From Drosophila miranda (lineage: Eukaryota; Arthropoda; Insecta; Diptera; Drosophilidae), in NCBI RefSeq assembly GCF_003369915.1, contig NC_046675.1, positions 26,040,001-26,104,000 of the forward strand: a DNA stretch of 64,000 bases, written 5' to 3'. The notes under the pieces were generated by a model, which ran no database searches, was not told where the DNA came from, and saw only the letters and a list, made by a program, of their open reading frames with translations. The position numbers and the translations under genes are program-made. The stretch's first letter is position 1. Each line of letters starts with the position of its first letter. Positions 10,067 to 21,500 of this stretch are shown piece after piece.

Positions 10067-10476
10067 GGTTGGTTTGGTTGGTTTTTCGGCATTCGGTTTA
10101 TATTCTAATCGGAATAAATTTAATTTATTGAACAAATTCGCATGGGTACTTTTCACTTTCAGTTTTGTATTTCACTCACTATTTTCCTTTCCCATTTTTA
10201 TATTTTTTATTATTTTTATTTTTGTCGAATTTTATATCTGTTCCCGACGACTGAATTGTTTCGAATGACTGCAATATTTATTTCCTGTTTTCTGATGCCA
10301 AACTTTTTACTCTAAATATGTTTGACGTATAGCACTGTGCTGTGTGATCGATTCTAATAATCTTGTAGTTGAATCTGTAGTAAATGATTAATTTTCATTT
10401 GGTGTGCAGTTAGTTGGTGCTCAATTAAGAAATTCTGCTTTTCAACTATCCTAGGAATTCTCTAAATAACATTTTT

Positions 10477-11650
10477 TATACCGGGTACTCGAAGGGTTTA
10501 GGGATACTGCTATTTATATTTCAGACCTAACAATAAACGAGGGGGAACGTTGTGAGTTGCTGCGGAGACCGCAACTCTAAATTTATACCCGATACTAAGT
10601 CAGTACGGCTCTCCTCCGGCAGACGCCGCTAATATTAAACGACACGACAAAGAGTGCGTGCGAGAGAGACAGAAAATCAGTCTGAGCGTGACGTCGGGCG
10701 CTGCGTAGCCAGTGCAAATTTATTTGTTCCTTTTGGCTATAAAAATGATCTGATCTGATACAGATTCAGCAACCTAATAGATATGATCGTTATCTATGAT
10801 TCTGCGTTTTTAGTTTTCTCGAATGTGCAATATTGTGGATGCAACAGATTTTTGTCCTTTGTGGGGGCGGAAGGGGGTGGGGCGAAATTCTAAGATATAC
10901 GTTTTATAGTGAGATCTAACAGAAGTGCGGATACCAAATTTGGTTACTCTAGCCTTAATAGTCTCTGAGATTTGTGGATGCCCCAGATTTTCGTTCTTTG
11001 CGGGGGCGGAAGGGGGTGTGGCGAAATTTGGACACGAAACGGTCAAGGTCCGATATCACAAGAGTGTGGATACCAAATTTGGTTGCTCTGGCTCTTATAG
11101 GCTCTGAGATCCTTGAACTCATATTTTGCAATTGGCAAAACCGACAATGAAACCTGTGTGTTAGAGAGAGACAGAGCGAGAAAGAATGAAATTGTTTTCT
11201 TGATTCTGGCTATAATAATTATACGATCTGGTTGAGATCTAACATTCTAAAACATATAGTCATCCTCTACGATTCTGCGTTTTTGGTTTGATCGTATCTT
11301 TAAAAATATGGATGCCACAGATTTTCGTCTTTTGTGGGGGCGGAAGTGGGCGGGGCGAAGTTTTGAAATATTTTTGTAGCAGTGACATATCACAGAAGTC
11401 TGGATCCAAAACAACGTTGCTCTAGCTCTTATAGTCTTTGAGCTCTAGGCGCTGAAGGGGACGGACAGACGGACAGACGGACGGACGGACAGACGGACAG
11501 ACAGACAGGGCTCAATCGACTCGGCTATTGATGCTGATCAAGAATATATATACTTTATGGGGTCGGAAACGATTCCTTCTGGACGTTACACACATCCACT
11601 TTTACCACAAATCTAATATACCCCAATACTCATTTTGAGTATCGGGTATA
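10477..11650 (+). mobile_element. DINE/mini-me element, long form (unit 1)
   Basis: Ends TATACCGGGTACTC and GAGTATCGGGTATA form an inverted repeat. Inside are two similar blocks with GGGGGCGGAAG, a GA-rich motif at 11164-11186, a GACGGACA microsatellite (11459-11508), the core GATGCTGATCAAGA and a TATATATA stretch. These are features of non-coding Helentron relatives. The element sits in the 5' flank of Ago2 copy 1, so it could influence its expression. Confidence 0.85.
11164..11186 (+). promoter_or_regulatory. GA-rich motif in DINE, possible MSL-type site
   Basis: A GAGAGAGACAGAGCGAGA-like stretch, repeated in every DINE of the array (22489, 32878, 43085, 54734, 61948) and in reverse at about 5152-5178. 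It resembles the GA-rich MSL recognition element spread by Helitron relatives on obscura-group X chromosomes. Function is inferred only. Confidence 0.35.
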
Positions 11651-11747
11651 AAAAATAAATATTTACCAAAATTTATATATATTTACACTATAAAGCTGTA
11701 GCTTACAGCTTTGCTTGGGGTGCGGTTTTTGATCAAAGGCGACAGAA

Positions 11748-11998
11748 TCATTTTACAGCTACAGGATATAACTTTGTTTTAAACACTAAAAGTTATCTTC
11801 CGTGCTGGTACAGTTTTTTCCAGTAGCCAGTATTGTTTTCTGAAGTTAATGTCGCTTTGCTAGTTATGTAGTTATTCCAAGTTAGTGTGGTTGTCCAGGT
11901 GGATCCGCACGTATTTAGATGACTTGGTGGCTGCGATAGCTGACCCATTTCTTTATGGGGTCACCCTCCGTTTGGAGGTATATATTTTCTTTTTGGTC
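11748..11998 (-). mobile_element. Jockey-type reverse transcriptase scrap (unit 1)
   Basis: The minus strand reads KYVRIHLDNHTNLE, two stops, then INFRKQYWLLEK, matching the motif order at the end of jockey-family RTs (KYLGIHLD...LNLKFRKMYWLLG). It is degenerate, about 250 bp, and lies between the DINE and the BACURD gene in every unit. Confidence 0.6.
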
Positions 11999-12480
11999 TG
12001 TCATTAATTTATTTGGATGTCATTTTTTTAAGCAATATAATCAAGACACCAACATTTTCGGAAGTTTGAAGGTTGGTAGATGTAGAAAGCTATTCTTTAA
12101 CTTATCATTTTTAGACTCTTGAAGATCGTTTTATAAAAATGAGCAAACGTTTTTTTAACATAGAATTAATATTATTTTGTTTGCTTGCTAAGATTTCATA
12201 TCAGTGTTGGTTTCTACATATGTTTATTTATACTGGAAAGCGAATCATATACATATGTATATATGTATCCATAAATATTTGCAAGGTTATTCGACGGTTC
12301 TTTTAATTTCATTTGTAAACAGTTTCAGATAGGGTTAATTTTTATTTAAAAAATTATATTAATGAACTATACATCCGATCGCGTTTTATACATTTACTGA
12401 CGCTAGAAGTCAGCAACGAGCTGAACTTGTAGATAGGCAACGCCATCAAAACTAAGTTTATAATAAAAAACCTATGCGTG
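11999..12480. other. AT-rich spacer 3' of BACURD copy 1
   Basis: No coding pattern. Contains CATATGTATATATGTATC-type simple sequence near 12220-12270. It is the 3' flank of the minus-strand BACURD gene. Confidence 0.4.
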
Positions 12481-12622
12481 TCATGTGGGGTTGTTCCGTT
12501 TGTTTGATCGCAACCGCGCTAGTCCAGTTCGCTCTTCCTTTTCGTCGCTTGTATACTGATGCATGCTTGTTCCGCTAACACCCCCCACACGTACAGAAGA
12601 TGTGGCCTGCATTAGATCTTGG

Positions 12623-13429
12623 TCAGGCGTTTCGATTCTCGTATAGCAACACTTTAAGTGTTTCTTCGTAAATACGTGCCTCAGGAAATTCCACTTTAGT
12701 ATGTTTTCGATCAGTTGCATAAACTATAGAAGTACAACACACTTCAGCAACCATTTTTCCGTGCCCATAAAAGGACCAGCAACATATTTCACTTGGTCCT
12801 ATAACATCTTTGATGAATAAAATGCGTTCGTTGAAACGCAGAGAGAGCTTGTCGAAAAGTTCAATATTTTTTAATAAATTGTCATCGGATGTGCTTGTGT
12901 ATGAATACTTGTTGTTTTGTCGCTGCACCACTAAAATAACAGCCGGTTTCGAAGACGCGCTGATTAGAAGTTGTTGCTCTTTTTGCGAAGTTATCAATGG
13001 AATGCGGCAAATAGGTTTTGGCTCAATGTGTGCATATAGTGCCCGTTCACATGACAATGCAAGCTCGGTAATGCAGTAGTATTTTGATTCTGCAAGTAGC
13101 TCAGCTATTTCTTTGTTAGTTTCGGGTAATGGGACACTGCCATCGCGCAAGAAGTTGAGTATGATTCCAAAATGGTTTCCACAGCGATCTATTAGTATCC
13201 AACCTGCAACGTGAATTTTTGTATACATATTACAGAATAATTTCAATGTAAATTAATTACCTTCTGAATCAGTTAGCACCTCCATGCGACCACTAAACAT
13301 AGCGCTTAGCATTGTATCATTATGCCTTGTCAGTGTTCCGATTTTAGTATAATATAAGCAACCACCAACATTCAGCTTGACATACTGAGACGAATGCCCT
13401 TTTAACAGCACTTTCTGATCACCGGACAT
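12623..13429 (-). CDS. BACURD-like BTB protein, copy 1, truncated tail
   Basis: Two exons, 13429-13261 and 13203-12623, join across a 57-bp GT-AG intron in phase 1. The product is an adaptor of the KCTD10/13/TNFAIP1 (BACURD) class, which links Cullin-3 to substrates such as RhoA; the Drosophila relative is CG10465. BTB signatures are [27 protein letters not shown] and [20 protein letters not shown]; the KCTD C-terminal block includes [31 protein letters not shown] and [16 protein letters not shown] 2-bp deletion near 12626 relative to copies 2 and 4 brings a stop after ENRNA, giving 249 aa instead of 297. Residue 27 is Lys where other copies have Thr. The core is complete, so it may still work. 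The long upstream frame opens only with GTG, so the ATG at 13427-13429 (MSGDQKV) was chosen; vertebrate homologues also begin MSGD. Confidence 0.85.
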
Positions 13430-13753
13430 GGCTTCAGACTGCTTGGCATGAAGCACAAATTGGTGGCTACTTTCTGCAGGTGCCAAAATCACTTTGTCTT
13501 GTAGAGCGGAACCCAGGTCTTCAATGCAGCAAGCTATTTCTTTTGGTGCACCTATGACACCAACGCCCTTTTGTTTGGAGCTTTGGCAAACGCTATCTTT
13601 TGCGTTGCTTACGCTCGCACAATCCTCCAGCGCTATGGGATCAATTTTGACGAAAGTATTAGCCACGATGAAGAACTAAATCCAATTTGGTTACAAAGAA
13701 AATCAGTTTGCAAAATTATCTCTACATCAAAACGGACAGTCAATAAAACTATA

Positions 13754-13761
13754 TATCGATA
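13754..13761 (-). promoter_or_regulatory. DRE-type motif upstream of BACURD copy 1
   Basis: TATCGATA, the palindromic DREF-binding core, lies 325 bp upstream of the ATG in AT-rich DNA, typical of broadly expressed Drosophila promoters. It is conserved in all complete units. Confidence 0.55.
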
Positions 13762-14480
13762 AAAAGTTATATTTCCGATACTTTCTTTATTTTCATCCCT
13801 GGCATCGGAATATTTTGTTTAGGGCACATACAAAATATTAACATAATCAAGTATGCTTTGATATATTTTTTTGTATGTGTTGCTTGTTTTGGGACTTTGA
13901 AAGGTTTTCCTCCGTAAGAACGGCAATTTTGTCAATTTGTGCTCAAGGTACCTGATTTTGGACGTCGAAAAAAGAACGGCCGGCGACAAATATGCGAAAT
14001 AGCAGAGTAAAAAGAACAGACGACTTTTCATTTTGTCGAAATGAAAATGTTTTCGTTTAGAATTCTTTCGAATACAAAGCCTTCCTTAATAGTGGAAAAT
14101 ATCTCGCCGTCTCTTTTCCTCAGGAATTCGAATTATCAAAACATAAAATAAAAATATATGTAAAAATTCTCTCTTGGTTTGTATTTTACAAAAAAATGTT
14201 GACATATCACCCAGTCATACCGAAGGGTTTTAGGCAACATATATATAAAATCAGCAACGCGATTTTCAATATAAACCTTTCCAGGGCTATCAAACGGAAG
14301 TTAAGTAAACAAATGAATAAAATAGTTTGATATCAGCTACCGTATCAATTAGATTCGCTTTTTGTGCTTGTTGTTCGTATTATTACGTATATGTATTATT
14401 ATTATGAACCATACTAATACTCTGCTTAGACGAGAGTGGAGCGGACGTTGTCCTAGTCCAGCAACCATGACATTTTACCG
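13762..14480. other. Upstream region of BACURD copy 1
   Basis: AT-rich. Weak minus-strand frames here show no family. At 14060 about 115 bp present in units 2-5 is missing. A transposon scrap follows from about 14529. Confidence 0.35.
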
Positions 14481-14528
14481 TCGCGCTCCAAATTTTGTCT
14501 CATAAGTTCTAGGAAATCATACCCTGGT

Positions 14529-14860
14529 TGTTTAAATGACCTCGGAGTCCTACATGATCATAAGTTGTGTTTTAACAGCCATATAGCCGCAACAGTAAAT
14601 AAAGCTAAGAGTGTTTTAGCGATCATCAAGCTTTGGTTTAAGAAGTTTGCCGACCCGTACGTGACGAAACAACTGTATATCTTGTTAGTACGTCCGATAT
14701 TGGAGCATTGTTCCTTTGTGTGGAGCCCGCAGTATAAAGAGCAGCAGGTTGTTATTGAATCTGTGCAAAAGCAATTTTAATTTTTGCCCTTCGTAACTTT
14801 AACTGGGACTCGGGTAGAATCTTGTCACCCTACCGGTCTATGCTAAATCTTATTGACCTG
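14529..14860 (+). mobile_element. Non-LTR RT C-terminal scrap, first (unit 1)
   Basis: Plus-strand coding with LNDLGVLHDHKLCFNSH-type and RPILEHCSFVWSPQY blocks of jockey-superfamily RT C-termini, interrupted by a stop at 14778-14780. It is related to, but diverged from, the RT at 15330-16270. Confidence 0.65.
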
Positions 14861-14984
14861 CCGTCGTCACACCATCTCAGAATATGCAATGGCGTTATGT
14901 TCATGCACAAGCTCCTAATTATAATAAGATCTGGCGTCCTGGACTAAAATATCACTACGGAAAACCCGGGGCCACATACATGCT

Positions 14985-15329
14985 ATAAAATCAGAAATAG
15001 AGGAAACATCAGAGCCCGCAAGGCTACGCAAGATCCCCGCGAAAACTACCCACTAACTCCAGTGAGGAGTCCCTAACCATTTTATTAGACACGCATTTCC
15101 CCCGGGTGTACAACCATCGAACCGGCATACCTCCCTAGAGAGGGAGCGGTAACTTCGATGGATCACATCCACATGCAAAGTTGCAATTATTTTCTTGGGG
15201 AAATACCTCCAAACACTCCACTACTTAATGACCGCAAAGCTTGCGGGACTCTCGAATGGACAGTATCGAGCGGACTGACAGTATTCACAAATAAATACAA
15301 GATCCCTCTCCTAACACCCCCATATTAAA
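14985..15329 (+). mobile_element. LOA/I-type element, pre-RT part (unit 1)
   Basis: A frame-shifted stretch contains EESLTILLDTHFPR, like the EESL-LLL-THFPG linker ahead of the RT in LOA/TRIM-type elements. Its 3' counterpart resumes at about 16360, so the RT at 15330-16270 looks inserted into it. Confidence 0.5.
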
Positions 15330-16270
15330 TTGATGCAGGATATCCTTCAGCAACAGTGGCATTTACTTATGGTTGGTAATTGGCAAAAAGTTGAATTGGA
15401 AATATTTAACCTCCTTATCAATGATCTTCCCCAAGTTTTAACTAATTCACGAGTCCTAATGTATGCTGATGATGTCAAGCTATGTTTTTCCTACAGCGAT
15501 CTGGTAACCTCGTTATTTCTTCAATCAGATCTCGACGCTCTCCAAAATTGGTACATTATTAGCGCTCTTCCTCTTAACATTTCCAAATTTAACGCCATGA
15601 CCCTCCATCGCAACAAGTCTTACCTTTTTAACTTCACAATTCATAAAATTTCCTTGGAACGCCTATACAAAGTTAATGACTGAGGCATTATTTTCGTACA
15701 TAACTTATGTTTTAGTTCTCATATATCCGCTATTTCGAATAAAGCCAAAGGAGTCCTTGTCTTTATCAAAAGATGGTCGAAGGAATTTTCTGACCCCTAA
15801 CCACTAAACTATTCTACACCTATCTTGGAATATGGTTCCTGTATCTGGTCTCCCCATTACCAAAAATATCAAGATATGCTCGAGTCCGTTCAAAAACAAT
15901 TCCTTATCTTTGCCCTGCGCGGACTTGATTGGGACCCCTCTCGTCATCTTCCTTCTTATGAGAGTCGGCTGCGTCTCATGAACTTGCACTCTCCTGAAAG
16001 TCGTAGGAGTTTCCATGGAATTCTGTTTCTCCACAAACTTCTCCTAGGCGACGTTGAATCCTCGGCCCTCATTAGCCTTATCAATATTGCTGTCCCATCC
16101 CGCCCAACTAGGCATTACTATCCTCTGCGTCTTCCTGTCCTTCGAACTACTCTGACCATGAATCTTGTCGTAGCCTTTGCCGCGACTACAATAAATTTGT
16201 TTATCTTTTTTTCCTTTGATACTTGTGCTTCCAAAGTAAAATCTTCTTTAATGAATAATTATTTAATTTA
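15330..16270 (+). mobile_element. Non-LTR reverse transcriptase with YADD (unit 1)
   Basis: Reads LINDLPQVLTNSRVLMYADD with the RT catalytic aspartates, then a stop at 15681-15683 (a Leu codon in units 2-5), then LEYGSCIWSPHYQKYQDMLE and FALRGLDWDPSRHLP. This is the palm-to-thumb end of a jockey-superfamily RT. The 5' half of the element is absent. Confidence 0.75.
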
Positions 16271-16359
16271 ATTTAATGATTTCTACCTTCTTATTTTTAC
16301 ACAGTTTAACTGTCCATAGTTGAACTCTAAACATTAAACATAAACCTGAACGTCAAAAA

Positions 16360-16880
16360 TAAAGTGACGAAGGCCACGACAGCGCTCTATACATGTACAA
16401 AATCCATTTTTGTAAAAAGGGGCACCAACCCAAGTATAGTCCAATGGATGCATCTAGCAATAGTTAGGCCAATACTACACTACGGAGTTACTGCGAGGTG
16501 ACCGGAGCAATTGAAAAGGACCACCAAAAAACTGTGCAAAGTTCAGCGAATTGCCGGCCTATGCATCAGTAGAACTCCACCCCAAATGATGCGCTAAATG
16601 CTATCTTATGCCCCCAGAGCCTTGAACTTGCAGGAAAGGAGCGGGCAGGCATGGCAGCAGTACTTCTGAGACCGACTTCTCCGACCAACCGACTCCTCCG
16701 GCACCACAGCACATAGGTCACTCATCCATTTAAATTAATAGCAATATCGTCCGTTTAAAAACATTCTACTGAGTTCCAAGAGAGTACACAGATACCCCCT
16801 TCAATACATTCAGTCCTCACAGAGACGAATGGCTCGACTGACTTCCAGGCCCAGATGGGGCCATACAGGCCATACACAGA
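16360..16880 (+). mobile_element. LOA/I-type RT and RNase H remnant (unit 1)
   Basis: Reads VQWMHLAIVRPILHYGVTA, then KLCKVQRIAGLCIS, and after a gap HRDEWLD-LPGPDGAIQA, the run-up to an RNase H domain. Stops and shifts are frequent. A 230-bp part of this piece is missing in units 2 and 3. Confidence 0.55.
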
Positions 16881-16892
16881 TCACTGTACCGT

Positions 16893-17714
16893 CTTCATTG
16901 CTACCCACTTGAAATGGAAATCATCAAGTATGCCTTTGAGTAAAATGTCAAAGTTTACTACATTTTTTTTTGTTAAATTCGAACGAAATATCACCCTCTA
17001 AAGGTAGCTTTTCTGATAGAAACATAACTAATTAAAACAAAAACAAAAAGTCGCGATTCATCTAGGGGTCTACTGCTATTTGGCTACATTCTGAGCAACG
17101 TATATGGAGGCCGTATATCGCGCATTCACAGAACTCAGGAAGGTCCCCTGAAATTGCAACTCATTCGTCCCAAAACGTACATCTTAAAAGTAAACAACGT
17201 ACAGGCAGGGTCAAAACAATCCTTCACTTACCTTTTAGTTGATGCTGTTGGAGGGGCTTGGTTGGTTTTTCGGCATTCGGTTTATATTCTAATCGGAATA
17301 AATTTATTTTATTAAACAAATTCGCATGGGAACTTTTCACTTTCAGTTTTGTATTTCACTCACTATTTTCCTTTTCCATTTTTATATTTTTTATTATTTT
17401 ATTTTTGTTGAATTTTATATCTGTTCTCAACGACTGAACTGTTTCGAATGACTGCAATATTTATTTCCTGTTTTCTGATGCCAAACTTTTTACTCTAAAT
17501 ATGTTTGACGTATAGCGCTGTGCTGTGTGATCGATTCTAATAATCTTGTAGTTGAATCTGTAGTAAATGATTAATTTTCATTTGGTGTGCAGTTAGTTGG
17601 TGCTCAATTAAGAAATTCTGCTTTTCAACTATCCTAGGAATTCTCTAAATAGCATTTTTTATACCGGGTACTCGAAGGGTTTAGGGATACTGCTATTTAT
17701 ATTTCAGACCTAAC
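16893..17714 (-). pseudogene. Orphan Ago2 promoter/exon 1/intron 1 (unit 1)
   Basis: Copies the Ago2 5' region found at 9712-10530, without an Ago2 body downstream; it is cut on the left by the retrotransposon nest and on the right within the first bases of a DINE. A 27-bp deletion removes the start codon and most of the first codons of exon 1 while leaving the donor. Confidence 0.8.
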
Positions 17715-18369
17715 GATAAAAAAATGAACTTAGGTCCTGGAAAATGGGGTTATTTATTTTTGTAATATTTTCCATGAAGGCCTTTGGGGCCCTTTGCCGT
17801 TCTCCACGCTGCTGTAGGGCGCCAGAAGTGGCGGAGCTTGTGGATGGAGTGGGAGTGGCCGTGGGCGGGGCTGGGGCTCCAATGAGTTGATTAGGTCTGT
17901 ACTGACCGCCGGTACAACAGCAGCTGCTTATTATTTTAGTGAAAAACGAACAAAATCTTTGACTCCATTGATTTCCACTAAGGAAAGGAGTGAAATCTTT
18001 CATGCACATGTCAATCCACACACAATTGTTTCATCAGAGGTTCTGCTATTTTTCATGCGCTCAAGCAAGTAAATTATTTCAAATGATTGACCAATGGTTC
18101 GATACAATTTAAATGCAATCGAAATTAATTCGCGGTGCAGTCAAAATATAACGATACAAAAAATTGGCTTTTACGAATAAAAAAGTAAATAAACCGTATT
18201 TTCCCTTAAACCTTAAACCATCCCGGGCCAGGCTCAGGAGAGATTTTCGAACTCGCAAGTGGGACGATTGGACCAACCAGGACTTCAAGCGGCGGACGAA
18301 GCGACCCGTTCAGCACACACGTGCGCCGGCTACTGCGTAGCTCTGGTCGACAGCTCTGGAATACATATG
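17715..18369. other. Unidentified gene-like scraps at the unit 1/2 junction
   Basis: On the minus strand about 17740-17930 reads QYRPNQLIGAPAPPTATPTP then a Ser/Thr-rich and basic stretch to FMENITK. On the plus strand 18225-18340 reads RRDFRTRKWDDWTNQDFKRR. Both look like exon pieces. They recur in units 2, 3 and 4. Neither is recognised. Confidence 0.4.
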
Positions 18370-18390
18370 TCTAGTGTCATATAGCATAAC

Positions 18391-18420
18391 GTAGAGTAGA
18401 GTAGAGTAGAGTAGAGTAGA
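18391..18420. repeat. GTAGA pentanucleotide tract, 6 copies
   Basis: Six GTAGA units, the longest version in the array, in the 3' flank of Ago2 copy 2. Confidence 0.9.
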
Positions 18421-18523
18421 GTGTGCCCCTTACATGATGATAATGATAAAATATACAATTTATAAAGAATAATCATATTTGAATTGAATTACTATAGGCA
18501 GAAGTGAAGCTGTTTTTTGATGC

Positions 18524-21500
18524 CTACACGAAGTACATAGGATTCGTCTTCATGAACTCTGGAACAATCAAACGCTTTGCGTACTCCTCCTGTGGAGAAC
18601 GGAACTTGGTGGAGCTGGAAGAAAAGCGGTCAAGATATTAGTCAAGACGTTATCAGAACGAATATATGAAACAATAATAGTATTAATATCGCACCCAGTG
18701 AGGTAGACACGTCCACGTGCCGCAGCCAAATGTGCCAAATATGCCGGAGCCGGATAAGACACTGCGCGGTTGCAACGAGGAAACATGTGACAAAGATTGT
18801 ATGTCAATTGCTGCAGTACATCAATATCCAAGTTGCCCGTATTCTCAATTACGTTGTAACGCGTCGGCTTGGCCGTCCCCTGATTCGCCTGATGGCTGAC
18901 CATGAAGAACTCCATTTCATTGGGATGGACAACTGTGCGATCTACGACGGTTCCCGGATCGACATTGTTGAACTTGTTATATTGCGATGGAGCTCCGTTC
19001 GGAAAGAAGCGCGTATGATGCCGCTTAACTACAATGACGCAGCAAATCTTGGGTTTAATGTGCATCTGAAAGGCGAACGGTCGAGTAGCGATAGAAAATG
19101 ACAACAAAATCTGGATGCAACGGTTCAAATTACCTTGCAGCAGGCCGCAGAAATTCCTCTCAACTCTTCACTCTTGATCTTGGGGAACTGACCATCGCCG
19201 ACACCATCACGGTAATAGATGATGTGCTCGGGATAGGATTTCCGGAACTGATAATAAACACGCAAGTGCTCCAGGGTTATCGACTCCATGTCCTCGATCT
19301 CCTCCAGGGTAGAGCGTTGCAAGCGATATTGCATGTTATATGAAGCCCCGAATGGATCATGGGAGGCGGCAACACCCACCACACTGGGGATCTCCCACTG
19401 ATCGGGCGACGGATGACTCACATCGGCACCCAAAAACATTGCGTTCTTTAACAGACAGCGCGGGTCATCCCTTAGCTTGTGATTAATACCGTTCAGCTTG
19501 GAATTGACCTTAAGTAGAACGTTACCAATACACTGCGGGTTGCATTTACGCTCGACTGTTATCTGCTTGATGCATTGTGTGAGAATGCCGTGCTTCAGCT
19601 CAGCCTTTTGCTTCACGACATCATAACAGCGCCCGACATTTGGTATAATAACGAACACCAAATCAAATTGATTTTTTTTGAAATCGTGGAAATGAGCATC
19701 TATTTCACGTTCGTCCTTGTAATTCCGTATCTCGGTTTTGGTATCTAGGCAACATCTCCAAAAAAAAAACTTAGTTTCGGTTGTGATAAAAATAAAATTT
19801 TCCTAAAATTGAAAATGTGAAAAAACCAGAAGAGCATTTACACAAATCGGCAGTTAAGGCTAATGGCAGACATTCTTAGACTTCGATATATCAGCCAAGA
19901 CACATACACGCACAATGTCATGCGACACAACGCGTTGCAACGCTGCTAGGAAAGCCCTGTAAACTGATGTGACGCTCTCCGTTGGATGGAACAACATTGG
20001 CAACACTGGCACACTCTTATTTCGATATTTGGAATGATGGCATCTTCTACTTCTACGAATCACAAGGCGACAACTCTACTTAAACTGGCGAACAATCCTC
20101 TACTCTGGTACACAGCCATCCTTGACGGACAGCGTACAGCTTTTGACGGGCTTTCCTAGGTTTTTATATCGTTAACATCCAAGAGGTTAGGTTAGGTTAA
20201 GGCGGTAGCCGGGAGGGGGGGGATAATCCGAACCAGAGCTTCGTAGCCGTCTTTAAGATCAATGGCGTTTCCGGGATCAGACCTTTTGAAGAAGGAGCGA
20301 CCGGCGCGTCTAGCGGTGTTATGACAGGGAGCCGCCAACACAACCTCCAGACACTGCAAGGCTCGCATGGGCTTATCATAAATCTTGTCCTTCATGTAGC
20401 TGCAAAAATGGAAAACTGCACACATTCGGTTCAATTCGTTCAATTCGGTTCACTCACCTTCTTAGTGAGCTCAAATCGACTTCCGAGTCCTGTGTCTTCT
20501 TGAGCTCCACAGTGTAATTCAAGGTACGGCCGTGGCGATCTGTTACCTGGACAACAAGAGGACAAGAGCGCAAGTTTCACTTCAAAAGCACATCAATCTC
20601 AGCGAAATATACAACACTTACCTTCACTTCTTGGCCCTGGGGGCTGCATTTTAGTTTCACAACTGAGTAGCACGATGCACGTCCATCATATGCGGCAATC
20701 GCACCCCCCAAATGTTCAACTCTGTACTGCTCAAAAGCCTGACGATAGAACTTCTTAGGAAATACTGACGTGATCTTCACATCGTACTGATAGGCCACCG
20801 CAGGCATTTTATCCAAGTTAACGTCGAGATAATTAACAGATACTTGACCTGGTTTTCCAAAAGTTCCACGTTTCATCGTGCCTGCTGGGAGTGGCGGCAC
20901 CACTTTTTGGGTCTGAGGGAGCAGAGGCTGCAGAGGCAGACCTCGGTTCTGGGCTCTTGGCCATTTTGGGAGTTCGTCTTGCGGTTTTGGTGGACCATAG
21001 AACTGGGAGCCTCCTTGGTGTTGTTCATTGTGGCCCTGAAGACGCCTTTGTACTGTCTGCTGTTGTTGGTTCTGTTTTTCTATAGGATCGCGGTGTTGTC
21101 CGCGCTGTTGTGGAAGTTGCTGCTGCTGCTGCTGCTTTCCGCCCCAGCCTTCTCCGGCCTTATCGCGCCTCTTCTGACACCTTTGTGTCTGCCATTCTCC
21201 TTGCTCCTCTTCCTGCTTCTGCTTCTCCAAGCCAGAGGCGGCAGGACCTCCATATGGAGGGTGAGTAACCTGTTCTCCAGCTACAGATTCGTGAAGAAGA
21301 GTGGAAGAATTAATGGTAAATAATCGATACACGGACCTGCGCTAAGTCTAAAGCAAAACAAAATACCCTCAATGGACCGCGATTTATCAAGGTCACGGTT
21401 ATTTTGTAACTACATTTCAAAGCTTCATTGCTACCCACTTGAAATGGAAACCATCAAGTATGCCTTTGAGTAAAATGTCAAAGTTTACTAATTTTTTTGT

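Larger units (their letters stand above)
6161..18369 (-). repeat. Tandem array unit 1 (Ago2 + BACURD)
   Basis: The boundary word TCTAGTGTCATATAG recurs at 6161, 18370, 29485, 39664 and 50118. This unit is 12,209 bp, the longest. It carries a private 475-bp insertion downstream of the Ago2 stop, the mid-gene Ago2 replacement, a full-length DINE and a full set of retrotransposon scraps. Confidence 0.9.

Noticed and set aside
10047..10268. Phe-rich plus-strand frame over the Ago2 promoter
   Set aside because: AT-rich sequence opposite the Ago2 exon 1 and 5'UTR; no family features.
12810..13079. 89-aa plus-strand frame over BACURD exon 2, in all units
   Set aside because: Shadow of the minus-strand KCTD domain.
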